NCBI GenBank assembly: GCA_016931775.1
Contig: JAFGEC010000212.1
Location: forward strand, 1-37,399
Length of the DNA stretch: 37,399 nucleotides
From: Candidatus Zhuqueibacterota bacterium
GTDB taxonomy: Bacteria > Zhuqueibacterota > Zhuqueibacteria > Residuimicrobiales > JAFGEC01
Reading direction: 5' to 3'
The notes below the pieces were generated by a model. That model saw only the letters and a list, made by a program, of their open reading frames with translations, was not told the DNA's origin and did not search any database. Below, piece after piece: positions 8,856-18,864 of this stretch (its first letter is position 1; every line of letters starts with the position of its first letter). The position numbers and the translations under genes were made by a program.

Positions 8856-11800
8856 TCACGGTCGCATGACCGGCCACGAAAAGGGCGATCTGAGCATGTT
8901 ATTATCATACTGTAGAGATTCATCCCTGCCCTCAACCATACCACCAAAATCATAATCAGCGCGATGATATCCGAGACTGAGGGTATTATTCCGAAACCAA
9001 AAGTCATAATCATTGCTTTCCACTTGATGCCCTTTATCACCATCACCGGCGGCCACCACCCACTTGCCCTGAATGGGTGCCAAACGGCAACCGCGCTGCT
9101 GATCGTCATTCAGAGTAAAAAACTGCGTTTTGGCTTCTGTAAAGTCAAAATAATATTTCAGCGGTTCATTAAAATTGTATTCAAACATTTGTGTGGTTTC
9201 CAAAGGCATAGAACTCATCGTTTTGAGATGATTTCTATGGTCAATGATCAGGTAATACTGTCCCTGGGGCAGGCCGGGAACAGTGACCCCCTCGCGTCCT
9301 GCGTGATCCAGCAGGGCACCGTCACTGCGCAACAGGCAACTCACGCCGTTAAAGCCATGTCCCAGTGCCAACTCTGTACAGGTGGCACAATCAGCCGGCC
9401 GAAATTGCAAAAAAATCCAATCAACAATATCCGGTGGCATATCGCTGGGATCACTGGCATCGACCGCTACCTGGGAACAGTCGTCATAAGGTGATTTGAG
9501 AGGGAGTAAATTTGTTCCCCCAAACCAATGAGAGTGACGAAGCTCAGTCGCCATAAGTTCAGGATCCGGATGCCCCGGATCATTAATGGCAAACCGATAG
9601 GGTCCTTCAAGATAAATTCTTGCATATATTTTGGTGGGTTCAATCATCAAGCGTGAACGACTGAGATTATCAATAATATTCTCATCGATGACCTTGGATT
9701 GTGAAATAAATCCAAAAAATTCTACGAGTCCAATGCTTTTTATCTCCACGGTGACAACCATCGACTGGCTTGAATTTGCATCGAGATTTGTAATACGCCA
9801 AACACCGGATGCAGGATTGTAAATGCCGGAAGTAACGGTATGCTCTAGATGGTTTATACCAACGGGCAACCTGCTGATTATCATAATTCCGTTTATGGTT
9901 TCAGTGGATGTATTGACCACTGTCAATTTATACTTGAAGACATCACCAAGTGTCGGTGTGTCAGGTAAGGATAAAAATTCTGTCAGAATATTCAAATCAG
10001 TCGAGGATTCCCCGCCAACCTGTACATTACAAAAAACAACGCTCTGGTTATTATATAAGGCGGTATCGCCCGGAACAATATGCGTGATAGCGGCATAATT
10101 GGCGACGTGACCTGATTTGTGGGCACGGGCATTTAACGTCAATATTCCGTTTTCACCCTCCTCAAGCGCTCCAACGGTCCATAATCCGTTCATAGAATCA
10201 TAAGATCCGGTTGTTGCCTGAGCACTCATAATTTCTATATTTTGATGCGGTAAACAGGATATTTTAACATGATCAGCCTTCCCTGGGCCGTTGTTGCGGG
10301 CATGAATGGTAAAAGAAACTTGATCGTCTGGGGAAATCAGATCATGGCTGGCTGATTGCTGAATTATTACATCCGGGTAACTGCTGAAAAAATTCAACAC
10401 CTGAACAGTTGAAAACTGCCGGTTATCAGATAAATCAGGATCACTCTGTTCCGCGGACTCGATGGCTGAAAAATTCGACCAAACTCCCTGACTATCGGCA
10501 ATCACCTTGATCACCAGATGCACACTATCCATCTGAGAAATAGCGGTGAGGTTCCAAATCCCGTTCACTCGATCGTAATTTCCGGATGACGGTTGCCAAG
10601 AAAGACAACGAAGGCCTTCCGGTAAATTGTTCCGAACCACAATATTCGTTGCCGCATCGGGTCCATTATTGACGACGGTCACCTTCAATTCAGACGTATC
10701 CGTTATACAAAGCCGGCTTTTATCCGTACGGCAAAATATTTCCAGATCGGAACGCATGGGGATACAAATAATGGACTGTCCCGAGTTATTTTCCGGATTC
10801 GAATCTGTGTTGACGGACCCGGCAATATAGGCGGTATTGGATATATCCCCTGAGCGGGTAATCCGTGCGGCTATTGTCATCGAGTATCCTTCACCTGGCG
10901 ACAATTCATCAATCAACCATTCACCACGTCCGGCGTTATAGTCCATACTGGCTGGCATAACATTGAGAAAATTCGTACCGGGAGCCAGTCGATCAATAAT
11001 TTTTATATCGGATGCAGTTTGTGTAGCAGAGTTATTCCTGACTGTCAAAGTGTAGTGAACCGTATCGCCCACCTGCGGGTATTCAGGAATTTTTGTAATG
11101 ACATTCTGGAGCTGCAAATCTGCTGCAGTCACAGAACCGTCAGTAATATTTATTCCGGCAAGGGCGTCATTGAAGTTAAAATCAGCTTCACCGGGTTGGG
11201 CGGAACATACGGTGACATAATTTGTTAAATACCCGGCAGCAGTCGCCCGGACCGGTATCAGCAGGGTTATCTCAGCACCCTCTTCAAGACGGCCAATGAT
11301 CCATTCGCCGCTCTCCCGATTATAAGTACCCTGCATGGGTATTACTTCCAATAACTCAAATGCCGGATGGAGTATACTGTTCATACTTATTTCGTCGGAC
11401 CGACCTGGTCCCTGGTTGGTTACTCTAACGATAAAATTCGCTGAATCATTTAAAACTATGGAATTGCTGCTCGTACTGATGTCGATGTGCAAATTCGGAT
11501 ATCCAAATCCAGTTTCCGTTATGTTATACAGCACGAAATCTTTATTGGTTGATATATCGGGATCATACTGATCCATTTGGGTTATATATGCACTATTTGA
11601 CCACAGGCCCTCCTGTTTCGCTCCACAGGTGAATATCAGATACGCCCTGTGACCTACAGGCAAATCACCAATATACCATATATGAACATCAGGATCGTAA
11701 AAACCCCGCGTCACATTGGTTACAACAAAAGTGGCGCCTCCGGGCAATTCATCGAGAACTCGAATACCAGTGGCTGGAGACGGTCCATGGTTTTCAATAG

Positions 11801-13568
11801 TGATGACAAGATTGAAAAAATCGTTGATGGCCATATGTGATTCAGATACGATTGAACTCAGTACCAGATCACTCGTCTGCAGAATTGCAATATTCACACT
11901 ATCCGAGTTATTATCAACCACCGAGTCGTACTGCTCCAAAGCAGTCACTTGTACTGAATATGTGAAATCCCCAAAGCCGTTTACCGAACAGGTCAGGTTC
12001 AGAACGGCGTTTGAATCCGACGGTATAGTGTTTACGCTCCAAATGCCGGTTTGTGAAGAATAATCCCCATCACCGGTTTGACGCATCAATTGAACGTCTC
12101 GGGAAAATATATTATTAAAAAGCAAATTCGTAGCAGTAAAAGGACCATTGTTATGTGCAATAACCGTAATAGTAAACGGCTCACCTTCCGCACATGTCGT
12201 ACGGTCCACAGACGTCAAAACCTGTATCTCGGCGTGGGGCTGGATGATAACGCTTTGGGAATCCTGATTGTTCAAAGTAAACACATCCAGCTGGTCGTTT
12301 GAAATTATCCTTGCGTAATTTTTAAAAGTGCCGATACTCTCCGCACGGACCTCCAGTTCAAGCTGAACGAACGAATCCGCATTCAATTGCGGGATGATCC
12401 ATTCACCTGATTGGAAATTATATTCACCTTCCCCATTGTGGTTTACATATTCCAATCCACCCGGTAAAGTATCCAATACGGTAATACCGGTTGCTGTTTC
12501 AGGTCCATTATTGATTGTCTTTACAATTAACGACAGGGTATCCCCCCAAAACGTCACCTCTTTTTCTGCAGAACAATCAATTGCCAGGTCCGTAATGTTT
12601 GGAGGATTAACGATCACTTCACAAAGTGAAACATTATTTTGTACGTTCAGGTCCTCCTGCTCCATTTGTAAAAGACGGGCTGTATTGGAGAATGTACCCG
12701 ACTGCCGGCCGGTCAGGCGAATGTTCGCCACAGCCAGACTATCCTTGTCCAGATCACCAACATTCCATAAACCAAGGTCAGGATTATAGCTTCCATGGGT
12801 AACGGTAGAGGATTCATAGAGCAGCCCGTCAGGTAAAATATCTTCAACCACAACACCGCTGGCAAAATAATCACCTAAATTTTTTACGGATATCTCTAAA
12901 TTTGTTTTCCCCATATAGGCTATAGCCGAAGGGACAGTACGGCAGCCTACTTGAATATCAGCACGGCACGCCAAATCAACAACCAACGGCGCGTTTAATT
13001 CATAGCGGTGAATCGTTACTGTTGTCCCGTCAAGGGGTATTTTTGCTGCTCGAACATTAAAGTGAGGCGTATCGATATAATAATCCACCAAACCGGTATC
13101 AGCAGCCGAATTTCGAAAATATATGGCAAAACAGAATGTGGGATGCCAATCGTCAATTGTCGGTCCACCAAGCTGGGTATATCCCATAAATACTTTATGT
13201 GAAACTTGATATTCCAGGACACCCATACCGGAAACATAGCGCCAGAAAATCACGTAATTTGCCGGATTGAAGGCAGAATAGCTCAGGGTTATAGAATCAA
13301 TATGCGTGGTAAAATTTGGATCAAAAACAAACGAGTTTTGACTTTGCGAAATTATCCTTTGACTCCCATCGATGGTTCGAACGTCAATCCACAATTCCAT
13401 CATTCCGTTTGTACCATTACAAAAAAGAGCCCCTTTACGCAGCCGCATATCCATAAGCGGATTTTCTGCTTCGTATTGTGCAAATAGCAAATTCGAATTG
13501 TTGCTGAATAAAATAAGGACGATTACCGCGATAAAATAAAATATTCGACGCGGCGTATCGTAGAACAC
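8856..13568 (-). CDS. Giant secreted protein: one MDMR module, nine DUF11 domains, LEGPY/dockerin-like C-terminus
   Basis: About 1570 aa. The start is uncertain. I prefer GTG 13568, with GGAG 14 bases upstream, which yields a compact signal peptide (FYDTPRRIFYFIAVIVLILF...). The frame is open back to a TTG at 13607 that lacks a good site, and AAGGAG precedes an in-frame CTG at 13589. One MDMR module (from residue 39) is followed by nine DUF11 domains of about 120 residues, several ending in D.D...NN calcium-type motifs. The last 260 residues match the LEGPY domain of the 8530-4208 protein, including two EF-hand-like loops (DGDKGHQVESND, DYDFGGMVEGRD) and the SPFSW end. It lies 82 bases after the 14799-13651 gene on the same strand, so the two are probably co-transcribed. 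It is probably a long, stiff extracellular fibre. Ligand unknown. Confidence 0.85.
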   Translation of the reverse strand: MFYDTPRRIFYFIAVIVLILFSNNSNLLFAQYEAENPLMDMRLRKGALFCNGTNGMMELWIDVRTIDGSQRIISQSQNSFVFDPNFTTHIDSITLSYSAFNPANYVIFWRYVSGMGVLEYQVSHKVFMGYTQLGGPTIDDWHPTFCFAIYFRNSAADTGLVDYYIDTPHFNVRAAKIPLDGTTVTIHRYELNAPLVVDLACRADIQVGCRTVPSAIAYMGKTNLEISVKNLGDYFASGVVVEDILPDGLLYESSTVTHGSYNPDLGLWNVGDLDKDSLAVANIRLTGRQSGTFSNTARLLQMEQEDLNVQNNVSLCEVIVNPPNITDLAIDCSAEKEVTFWGDTLSLIVKTINNGPETATGITVLDTLPGGLEYVNHNGEGEYNFQSGEWIIPQLNADSFVQLELEVRAESIGTFKNYARIISNDQLDVFTLNNQDSQSVIIQPHAEIQVLTSVDRTTCAEGEPFTITVIAHNNGPFTATNLLFNNIFSRDVQLMRQTGDGDYSSQTGIWSVNTIPSDSNAVLNLTCSVNGFGDFTYSVQVTALEQYDSVVDNNSDSVNIAILQTSDLVLSSIVSESHMAINDFFNLVITIENHGPSPATGIRVLDELPGGATFVVTNVTRGFYDPDVHIWYIGDLPVGHRAYLIFTCGAKQEGLWSNSAYITQMDQYDPDISTNKDFVLYNITETGFGYPNLHIDISTSSNSIVLNDSANFIVRVTNQGPGRSDEISMNSILHPAFELLEVIPMQGTYNRESGEWIIGRLEEGAEITLLIPVRATAAGYLTNYVTVCSAQPGEADFNFNDALAGINITDGSVTAADLQLQNVITKIPEYPQVGDTVHYTLTVRNNSATQTASDIKIIDRLAPGTNFLNVMPASMDYNAGRGEWLIDELSPGEGYSMTIAARITRSGDISNTAYIAGSVNTDSNPENNSGQSIICIPMRSDLEIFCRTDKSRLCITDTSELKVTVVNNGPDAATNIVVRNNLPEGLRCLSWQPSSGNYDRVNGIWNLTAISQMDSVHLVIKVIADSQGVWSNFSAIESAEQSDPDLSDNRQFSTVQVLNFFSSYPDVIIQQSASHDLISPDDQVSFTIHARNNGPGKADHVKISCLPHQNIEIMSAQATTGSYDSMNGLWTVGALEEGENGILTLNARAHKSGHVANYAAITHIVPGDTALYNNQSVVFCNVQVGGESSTDLNILTEFLSLPDTPTLGDVFKYKLTVVNTSTETINGIMIISRLPVGINHLEHTVTSGIYNPASGVWRITNLDANSSQSMVVTVEIKSIGLVEFFGFISQSKVIDENIIDNLSRSRLMIEPTKIYARIYLEGPYRFAINDPGHPDPELMATELRHSHWFGGTNLLPLKSPYDDCSQVAVDASDPSDMPPDIVDWIFLQFRPADCATCTELALGHGFNGVSCLLRSDGALLDHAGREGVTVPGLPQGQYYLIIDHRNHLKTMSSMPLETTQMFEYNFNEPLKYYFDFTEAKTQFFTLNDDQQRGCRLAPIQGKWVVAAGDGDKGHQVESNDYDFWFRNNTLSLGYHRADYDFGGMVEGRDESLQYDNNMLRSPFSWPVMRP
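9640..12975 (-). repeat. Array of nine DUF11 domains
   Basis: Each unit is about 120 codons with the pattern VTV.N.GP..AT.I.V.D.LP.G ... Y....G.W..G.L ... G...N.A.I...DQ.D....NN. Copies are divergent. The family is known as an immunoglobulin-like repeat of surface proteins. Confidence 0.85.
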
Positions 13569-13650
13569 TTTTACAGTTGTGACTCCCAGAGGATAAAGCT
13601 CCTTCAAAAAGACTGCTGCGCCCTTATAATGGGCCTGGAACCATACATAG

Positions 13651-14799
13651 TTATTTCATCAGGTGCATTTTTCGGACTTGAGTAAAATCATTTGCTTTGA
13701 TACGGTACAGGTACATACCACTGGACAAAGGTATACCCTGCTCATTCCTGCCATCCCAAAAAGTGGAATGAACGCCGGCTTTTAAATTGTGACGCACGAG
13801 TGTTCTCACCTTTTGTCCCCGCAGATTGTATACACTCAAATCCACAAATCCATCAACCCTCAGTTTAAAATCGATATGAGTTTCCGGATTGAAAGGATTT
13901 GGATAGTTTTGACATAACTCATAAGTAGAGGGAGGCGTTGCTATAATATCCACCGAACCGAGAACAGCACTGCATCCGGATGTGCCGGTAGCGACGACTC
14001 GATAATAATATTTTTGATTCATTTCAAGGTTCTGATCACGGTAAGCATAACTCGCTGCACCGTTCCAATCAATGGGATTTTCCGTTATTTTTTCATACGG
14101 ACCTTTTTCTTCCAGGGCTCTTTCGACATAAAAAGAGCGAATGACATCCAGTTCTTTTTTCATCGACCAGGTCAAATCGATATAACCATCCACAGATTTA
14201 GCGTCAAAATTTGCCAATTCAATACGCAGCAGCGAAGGATCAATCGTTATTTCATCAAACTCACCACCGTGAATAGTAAAAGAACCCGGACCGTCGGTTT
14301 TAATGGCACGTACGTTATAGTGCGGCGTATCGCCGTACCATTCAATTTTGCCGCTTTTTTCGCCGATTTCGACTTTGACAGTAACGAGCGCGAGTTTGCT
14401 CCATTGCTCTTCCTGTCGACCGCCTATTGTTTGCCACGGTTGGCCTTCATAATGCGCAAGGTTAAATTCCCACACTCCTTCGCTGGGAGTATATTTTTCT
14501 AAAATACGGTAGTTCTGATCCGAAAAAAGCCAATCACTGGTTGTAAAGGCCAGTACAGACGGCTTTAAAATATCGTCGACTTTGATCGAATTTTGAATCA
14601 GTTTAATTTTGTAGCCGATGGCATCGGTGCTCCGCACCTCAATCCAGAATTTTAAAGTTGCACTTTCACCACTGGCAATCAATGACTCCCGGTTTAGCCG
14701 TATATCCAGTACTGGATGATCGGCCTTATACTCTGCATGTATAACCGGCGGAAAGATAGGAACCAGAGCCAGAAGAATGATGGGTAAGATTTTGTTCAT
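13651..14799 (-). CDS. Secreted single-MDMR-module protein with sorting domain
   Basis: 382 aa; ATG 14799 with GGAG 8 bases upstream. A signal peptide (MNKILPIILLALVPIFPPVIHA) is followed by a variant MDMR module (starts LDIRLN at residue 31; keeps EVRSTDA, QNSI, GDTPHYNVRAI). Then come a fibronectin-III-like segment (LTWSMKKELDVIRSFYVERA) and a FlgD-like sorting domain (NYPNPFNPET ... SSGMYLYRI ... MHLMK). It is the smallest common architecture of the array, shared with the 16224-15070 and 18864-17713 proteins. It is first in a probable two-gene operon with the giant 8856 gene, so the small anchored protein and the long LEGPY protein may be partners. That pairing is inference. The LDIR variant of the signature is the only one among twelve copies. 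Confidence 0.85.
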   Translation of the reverse strand: MNKILPIILLALVPIFPPVIHAEYKADHPVLDIRLNRESLIASGESATLKFWIEVRSTDAIGYKIKLIQNSIKVDDILKPSVLAFTTSDWLFSDQNYRILEKYTPSEGVWEFNLAHYEGQPWQTIGGRQEEQWSKLALVTVKVEIGEKSGKIEWYGDTPHYNVRAIKTDGPGSFTIHGGEFDEITIDPSLLRIELANFDAKSVDGYIDLTWSMKKELDVIRSFYVERALEEKGPYEKITENPIDWNGAASYAYRDQNLEMNQKYYYRVVATGTSGCSAVLGSVDIIATPPSTYELCQNYPNPFNPETHIDFKLRVDGFVDLSVYNLRGQKVRTLVRHNLKAGVHSTFWDGRNEQGIPLSSGMYLYRIKANDFTQVRKMHLMK

Positions 14800-15021
14800 G
14801 GCAAAGTCTCCAATAAAAAAATTAACCCGAGCGAAAATAGTGTAAATATCACATTAATATGACACACTGTCGTATATTATTGTCGACTTGAGAGCCGGCA
14901 AATAATAATAAAACGATCTTAATGACATATTAATTTTATTCTTAACCGATTTCGACCTTTTTGCAAATATGGATACGAACAAAAACTATGCCAGGAGGGT
15001 TTTCTAACAGGAGGAATCCCT

Positions 15022-15054
15022 AAAAAAAGCCTCCCGCGGGAAATCCGGGGAGGC
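15022..15054 (-). terminator. Rho-independent terminator of the three-gene operon 18864-15070
   Basis: A GC-rich stem (GCCTCCC pairing with GGGAGGC) is followed on the minus strand by seven T. It lies 16 bases after the 15070 stop codon. Confidence 0.9.
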
Positions 15055-15069
15055 GATAGGATATCAAAA

Positions 15070-16224
15070 TTATTTCATCAATTGCATTTTCCTTGTATAT
15101 GTAAAATCATTCACCTTTATACGGTAGATATAGACACCACTGGATAATGGTAATCCCTGCTCATTTCTTCCATCCCATACTGAAGAATAAAATCCGGCTT
15201 TCATATTTTGACGCATAAGATTTCTGACCAGTTGTCCTCGCATGTTATAAATCTGTATGGAAACATCTCCCGCGTCCTTGATTTGATAGTTGATCGTTGT
15301 TTCCGGATTAAAAGGATTGGGATAATTCTGCTCCAGTTTATATGCACGGGGGGCTTCAGCTTTTTGGGAAACGGTGCCAAGCATCTGCAAAATACCATTT
15401 CGGCTTACTGCAACGAGGCGATAAGTATACTCCTGTCCGATTTCAACTTTTTCATCAGTATATTGATACTGTAAAGATCCCGTTATCAATTCCTGTGTCA
15501 ATCGCTCAAAAGGTCCGTCCTTTTTTATAGCACGGTCAACATAAAATCCTGCATTGTCCATTTCGTCTGCCGTACTCCAATTTAGCGTAATTAAACCGTT
15601 TTCAGACATGGCTGAATAGCCGCTCAATTCAACCTTTGTCAGCGTTGCATCGACAATAATATCACCACCGAGTTCCTGGCCGGTAATAACTTCCGAGCCC
15701 GGTTCGTTCAATTTAATCGCACGAACATTATAATTGGGCGTATAGCCATACCAATCGATATAGGCAATGGATTCCTCGTCTTTTGCGACGGTAAATTCAA
15801 TGTCGATTCTGGCCACTTTACTCCAGGTTTCTGCGTCCGGGCCTCCCAATTCGCTATACGGCATCATTTCACGATTCCGAAAAGCCCATTCCAGAACACC
15901 CGCGGGAGGGGTATAACGTTCATGCATGACATAATTTTCTTCCGATATAATCCAGTCACTCATTTTAACCGATTTGATTTGATCCCTGAAAGCCACATCA
16001 TTGATCTCGATGGCATTTTGCAACTGTACGATCTTTCGTGGTAAACCGTCCGCTGACCTGACTTCAATCCACAACGATTGAACAAAGGTCTCTCCGTTAA
16101 AAATCAAATCACCTTTTTCCAATCGCATATCCATAATAGGTGTTATTTCTATCGGTATGGATTGCGCATTGACCACTGAACAAACAGCGATCAAAATAAA
16201 AGCAATGCGTGTTAAATTTCTCAT
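15070..16224 (-). CDS. Secreted single-MDMR-module protein with sorting domain
   Basis: 384 aa from ATG 16224, chosen because GGAGG lies 8 bases upstream and a signal peptide follows directly (MRNLTRIAFILIAVCSVVNA). The frame is open further upstream to 16287, but that would overlap the preceding gene. The MDMR module begins at residue 31 with EVRSADG, QNAIEI, LGGPDAETW and YGYTPNYNVRAIK. A fibronectin-III-like segment (LNWSTADEMDNAGFYVDRA) and a FlgD-like sorting domain (NYPNPFNPET, SSGVYIYRI, MQLMK) follow. The C-terminal half resembles the 14799-13651 protein closely (shared WDGRNEQG.PLSSG), suggesting duplication. It is third in a likely operon, 53 bases after the 16278 stop, and is followed by a strong terminator. 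Confidence 0.85.
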   Translation of the reverse strand: MRNLTRIAFILIAVCSVVNAQSIPIEITPIMDMRLEKGDLIFNGETFVQSLWIEVRSADGLPRKIVQLQNAIEINDVAFRDQIKSVKMSDWIISEENYVMHERYTPPAGVLEWAFRNREMMPYSELGGPDAETWSKVARIDIEFTVAKDEESIAYIDWYGYTPNYNVRAIKLNEPGSEVITGQELGGDIIVDATLTKVELSGYSAMSENGLITLNWSTADEMDNAGFYVDRAIKKDGPFERLTQELITGSLQYQYTDEKVEIGQEYTYRLVAVSRNGILQMLGTVSQKAEAPRAYKLEQNYPNPFNPETTINYQIKDAGDVSIQIYNMRGQLVRNLMRQNMKAGFYSSVWDGRNEQGLPLSSGVYIYRIKVNDFTYTRKMQLMK

Positions 16225-16277
16225 AATTAAATCCTCCAAATATTTTTGATCCGTTAGTTTTACGGCGTGGCCTCGTA

Positions 16278-17666
16278 TTAAGGACATGTATCAGGCGTAA
16301 AGGCCGGCCATGACAACGGAGACCGGATTTGTCCGGACTCTTCAGAATTCTTTTTCACAGTGTTCAGATCAAAACCTTCAACATGAACACCCATATTATA
16401 ATCGGCGTCATGGTAACCTAAAATTCCCTGAAAAAAGGTCCAATAGTTCTCATCAATACCTTCAACTTGTTCGGTCTTTATAGGATTATTGCCATCATAA
16501 GGCGCATCACCGGCACCGACAAGAACTTTGTTGTTCATTATATGGCGATACACACCATTATCATTCCAGAACTTGTAAAACTTGTTAAATCCCGTGGTAA
16601 AATCATAATAATTGGTCGTGTAATCTGTCAGGTTCGCCGTATTGACTGGTGTGGCGGACAACACGGTCAGGTGGTTTCGATGGGCGATAAAAAGGTAATA
16701 CTCACCTTCCTGCAGACCGGGTACCGTAACACCTTCGGATCCGTCCACATCAACAAGATATCCGTCGTTGCGTAAATAACAACTGTAACCGGTATATCCG
16801 TTGCCAAGCTGTATAAAACAGCTGTTTTCAGGCAAATTAGCGCCCGAACGAAAACGCAGATACACCCAATCAACAATTTTTTCCGGTATATCGCCAGGTT
16901 CGTTATAGCCACTATCGCGGTGATCCGGATAGGGTGAAATAACCGGAATGACACAGTCACCCTTGTACAATACAGGTGGTTCGGATCGGGGTGAATGACG
17001 TAAATCCAGATACATAGTATCTCCGGGATCACCGGGCTGTAGCTGTAAATGAGTACGATATGGTCCTTCCAAAAAGACTCTGGCATATACAGTGGCATTC
17101 GTAACGATGTTTTCAACACCAAGCCAAACGGAACTACCCGAAGGCACCGTTACACCCTCAGCCATAGGAGAAGCCGTTACCGGATTGCTGTTCCAATAAT
17201 CACCATCGCCCCAAATAACCCAAGGTGAAGGTACGGAATTGGTCTCGTTATAAGTACCGCTCGAGACAAAATTAAAAGTCATCGTTCCGGATGCCGGCGA
17301 ACCGTTATTTGTGATTCTGTAATAGCGTTTAAAATGGGGGGGCGCACCGCCAGCGCCGCTGGTGATCTGTGTGACACGACGTATGACCGTACTTGTAATA
17401 TTGCTCGATAACACCATGCCGGCAAAAGCACCTACCGAAGCACGGTTTGTGGTTTCGACAATTCCATCGAGATATCCGGTATGCTGAGCATCAGGACTGT
17501 CCAGCAATTGTCCATCTAAAACGATCTTGCCGAAGCCACTCTCACTGGTCGGTCGTGTGCCGATATAGGTTTGAACGACCACACCGTTGTCCAGTTGTAA
17601 ATTGACGCCAAAGGCATTCATGGCGACAATAAGCACAAACACTACCAATAAAAGTCGTATTTTCAT
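16278..17666 (-). CDS. Secreted protein with unknown N-terminal domain and LEGPY/dockerin-like C-terminus
   Basis: 462 aa; ATG 17666 with AAGGAGA upstream and a signal peptide (MKIRLLLVVFVLIVAMNAFG). Residues about 20-190 form a domain I do not recognise; it has no MDMR or DUF11 signature. From about 195 the protein is a LEGPY domain: VYARVFLEGPYRTHL, IPVISPYPDH, KIVDWVYLRFR, VDVDGSEGVTVPG and HRNHLTVLSATP. The second EF-hand-like loop (DYNMGVHVEGFD) is intact. The first is interrupted by an insertion (GDAPYDGNNPIKTEQVEGID). It lacks the sorting domain. It lies between two MDMR/sorting proteins in a probable operon (gaps 46 and 53 bases), which makes interaction with them plausible. This is the minimal LEGPY protein in the locus. 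Confidence 0.8.
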   Translation of the reverse strand: MKIRLLLVVFVLIVAMNAFGVNLQLDNGVVVQTYIGTRPTSESGFGKIVLDGQLLDSPDAQHTGYLDGIVETTNRASVGAFAGMVLSSNITSTVIRRVTQITSGAGGAPPHFKRYYRITNNGSPASGTMTFNFVSSGTYNETNSVPSPWVIWGDGDYWNSNPVTASPMAEGVTVPSGSSVWLGVENIVTNATVYARVFLEGPYRTHLQLQPGDPGDTMYLDLRHSPRSEPPVLYKGDCVIPVISPYPDHRDSGYNEPGDIPEKIVDWVYLRFRSGANLPENSCFIQLGNGYTGYSCYLRNDGYLVDVDGSEGVTVPGLQEGEYYLFIAHRNHLTVLSATPVNTANLTDYTTNYYDFTTGFNKFYKFWNDNGVYRHIMNNKVLVGAGDAPYDGNNPIKTEQVEGIDENYWTFFQGILGYHDADYNMGVHVEGFDLNTVKKNSEESGQIRSPLSWPAFTPDTCP

Positions 17667-17712
17667 GAGTGCTCTCCTTAATTTATTGACTCTATTTTTT
17701 CATTCCTTAATT

Positions 17713-18864
17713 TCATTTCATCAACTGCATTTTGAGCGTTTTTGCAAAATCATTAACTCTGATTTTGTAAATATAAACACCACTGGACATTTGCACACCA
17801 TCATCATCTCTTCCATCCCATATACCTGTATATACACCAGCGGCCATGTACTGTCGGATCAATTGACGTACGAGTTGTCCATTTGTATTATAAATCTGTA
17901 AGACGACCATTCCTCCTTCTTTTAATTTGAAATTTATACTTGTTTGCGGATTAAACGGATTTGGGAAATTTTGCGATAAATCATATGTCAAGGGTGCCGA
18001 AACCTTGATTTCCACGAGACCATGTAAACTGGTATTACCAAACACATCAACGGCGCCGACTTTATAAAAATAGGTTTCTCCTACCTCTACTGCATTATCG
18101 AGATAAGCATAGCGACCGCTACTATTTGGCCGGATCATTTTTTCAGATATTTTAACATAGGGTGTGCTCTTGGACCGGGAACGGAATATATAAAAGCCCG
18201 CATTTTCCAATTCATAGCTTGTCTGCCAATCCAGCATAACAGTCCCATCGTAAGATTCGGCGACGAATGAACTCAGTTCCACTTTTAACTTAATGTCGCT
18301 TAAAGTGGCTTCAATCGGCATCTCATAATTATGAATTGTTTCGGTGCCCGGAGGAGGAACTTTTACCGCCCGAGCATTAAAGTGCGGTGTATCACCAAAC
18401 CAGCTGATCTTGCCTGTCTTATTCGCATCGAACCGAAAATATACGGATATCTTTATCAATTTAGTCCAGGTATCAACATCCGGTCCGCAAATCTTGGCCC
18501 ATTCACCTCCTTCGTAATGTGCTGCCATAAATTCAAAAACACCATCCGCACCGTTATAAAGGGAAAAACACCTGTATTGCGTTTCGTCGAGATACCAATC
18601 GGAAAAGACGACCGAGTCAACCTGGGAATGGAATTCCTCATTAAAAACAAAAGAATTTTGTATTTGCTCAATATAACGCGAACTCCCGTCGGTGGTACGA
18701 ACCTCAATCCACATCTGTAAAATACCCGTATTATCCCCTCTGTCAATCAATACATCTTTTACCAATCGCATATCCATAAGGGGATTATCGCCCATCGGTT
18801 GCCCATGTACAGCCATTCCATGGATGCTCAGTATAAAAATGTACATAAAAAACATCTTTTTCAT
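17713..18864 (-). CDS. Secreted single-MDMR-module protein with sorting domain
   Basis: 383 aa; ATG 18864 with GGAG about 9 bases upstream. A signal peptide (MKKMFFMYIFILSIHGMAVHG) is followed by an MDMR module from residue 30 (NPLMDMRLV, EVRTTDGSSRYIEQIQNSF, FGDTPHFNARAVK). A fibronectin-III-like segment (LDWQTSYELENAGFYIFRS) and a FlgD-like sorting domain (NFPNPFNPQT, SSGVYIYKI, MQLMK) follow. It is the first gene of a likely three-gene operon with 17666-16278 and 16224-15070, closed by the terminator at 15022. Probably exported and retained at the cell surface by the sorting system. Ligand unknown. Confidence 0.85.
   Translation of the reverse strand: MKKMFFMYIFILSIHGMAVHGQPMGDNPLMDMRLVKDVLIDRGDNTGILQMWIEVRTTDGSSRYIEQIQNSFVFNEEFHSQVDSVVFSDWYLDETQYRCFSLYNGADGVFEFMAAHYEGGEWAKICGPDVDTWTKLIKISVYFRFDANKTGKISWFGDTPHFNARAVKVPPPGTETIHNYEMPIEATLSDIKLKVELSSFVAESYDGTVMLDWQTSYELENAGFYIFRSRSKSTPYVKISEKMIRPNSSGRYAYLDNAVEVGETYFYKVGAVDVFGNTSLHGLVEIKVSAPLTYDLSQNFPNPFNPQTSINFKLKEGGMVVLQIYNTNGQLVRQLIRQYMAAGVYTGIWDGRDDDGVQMSSGVYIYKIRVNDFAKTLKMQLMK

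Noticed and set aside
8964-9494. 176-codon plus-strand frame
   Set aside because: Antisense to the conserved LEGPY domain of the 13568-8856 gene, whose relatives occur twice more in the window.
9640-12975. Tandem repeats as a CRISPR or mobile-element signal
   Set aside because: The repeats are about 360 bases long, diverged, in frame and encode DUF11 domains. No short identical repeats, spacers, transposase or terminal inverted repeats are present.
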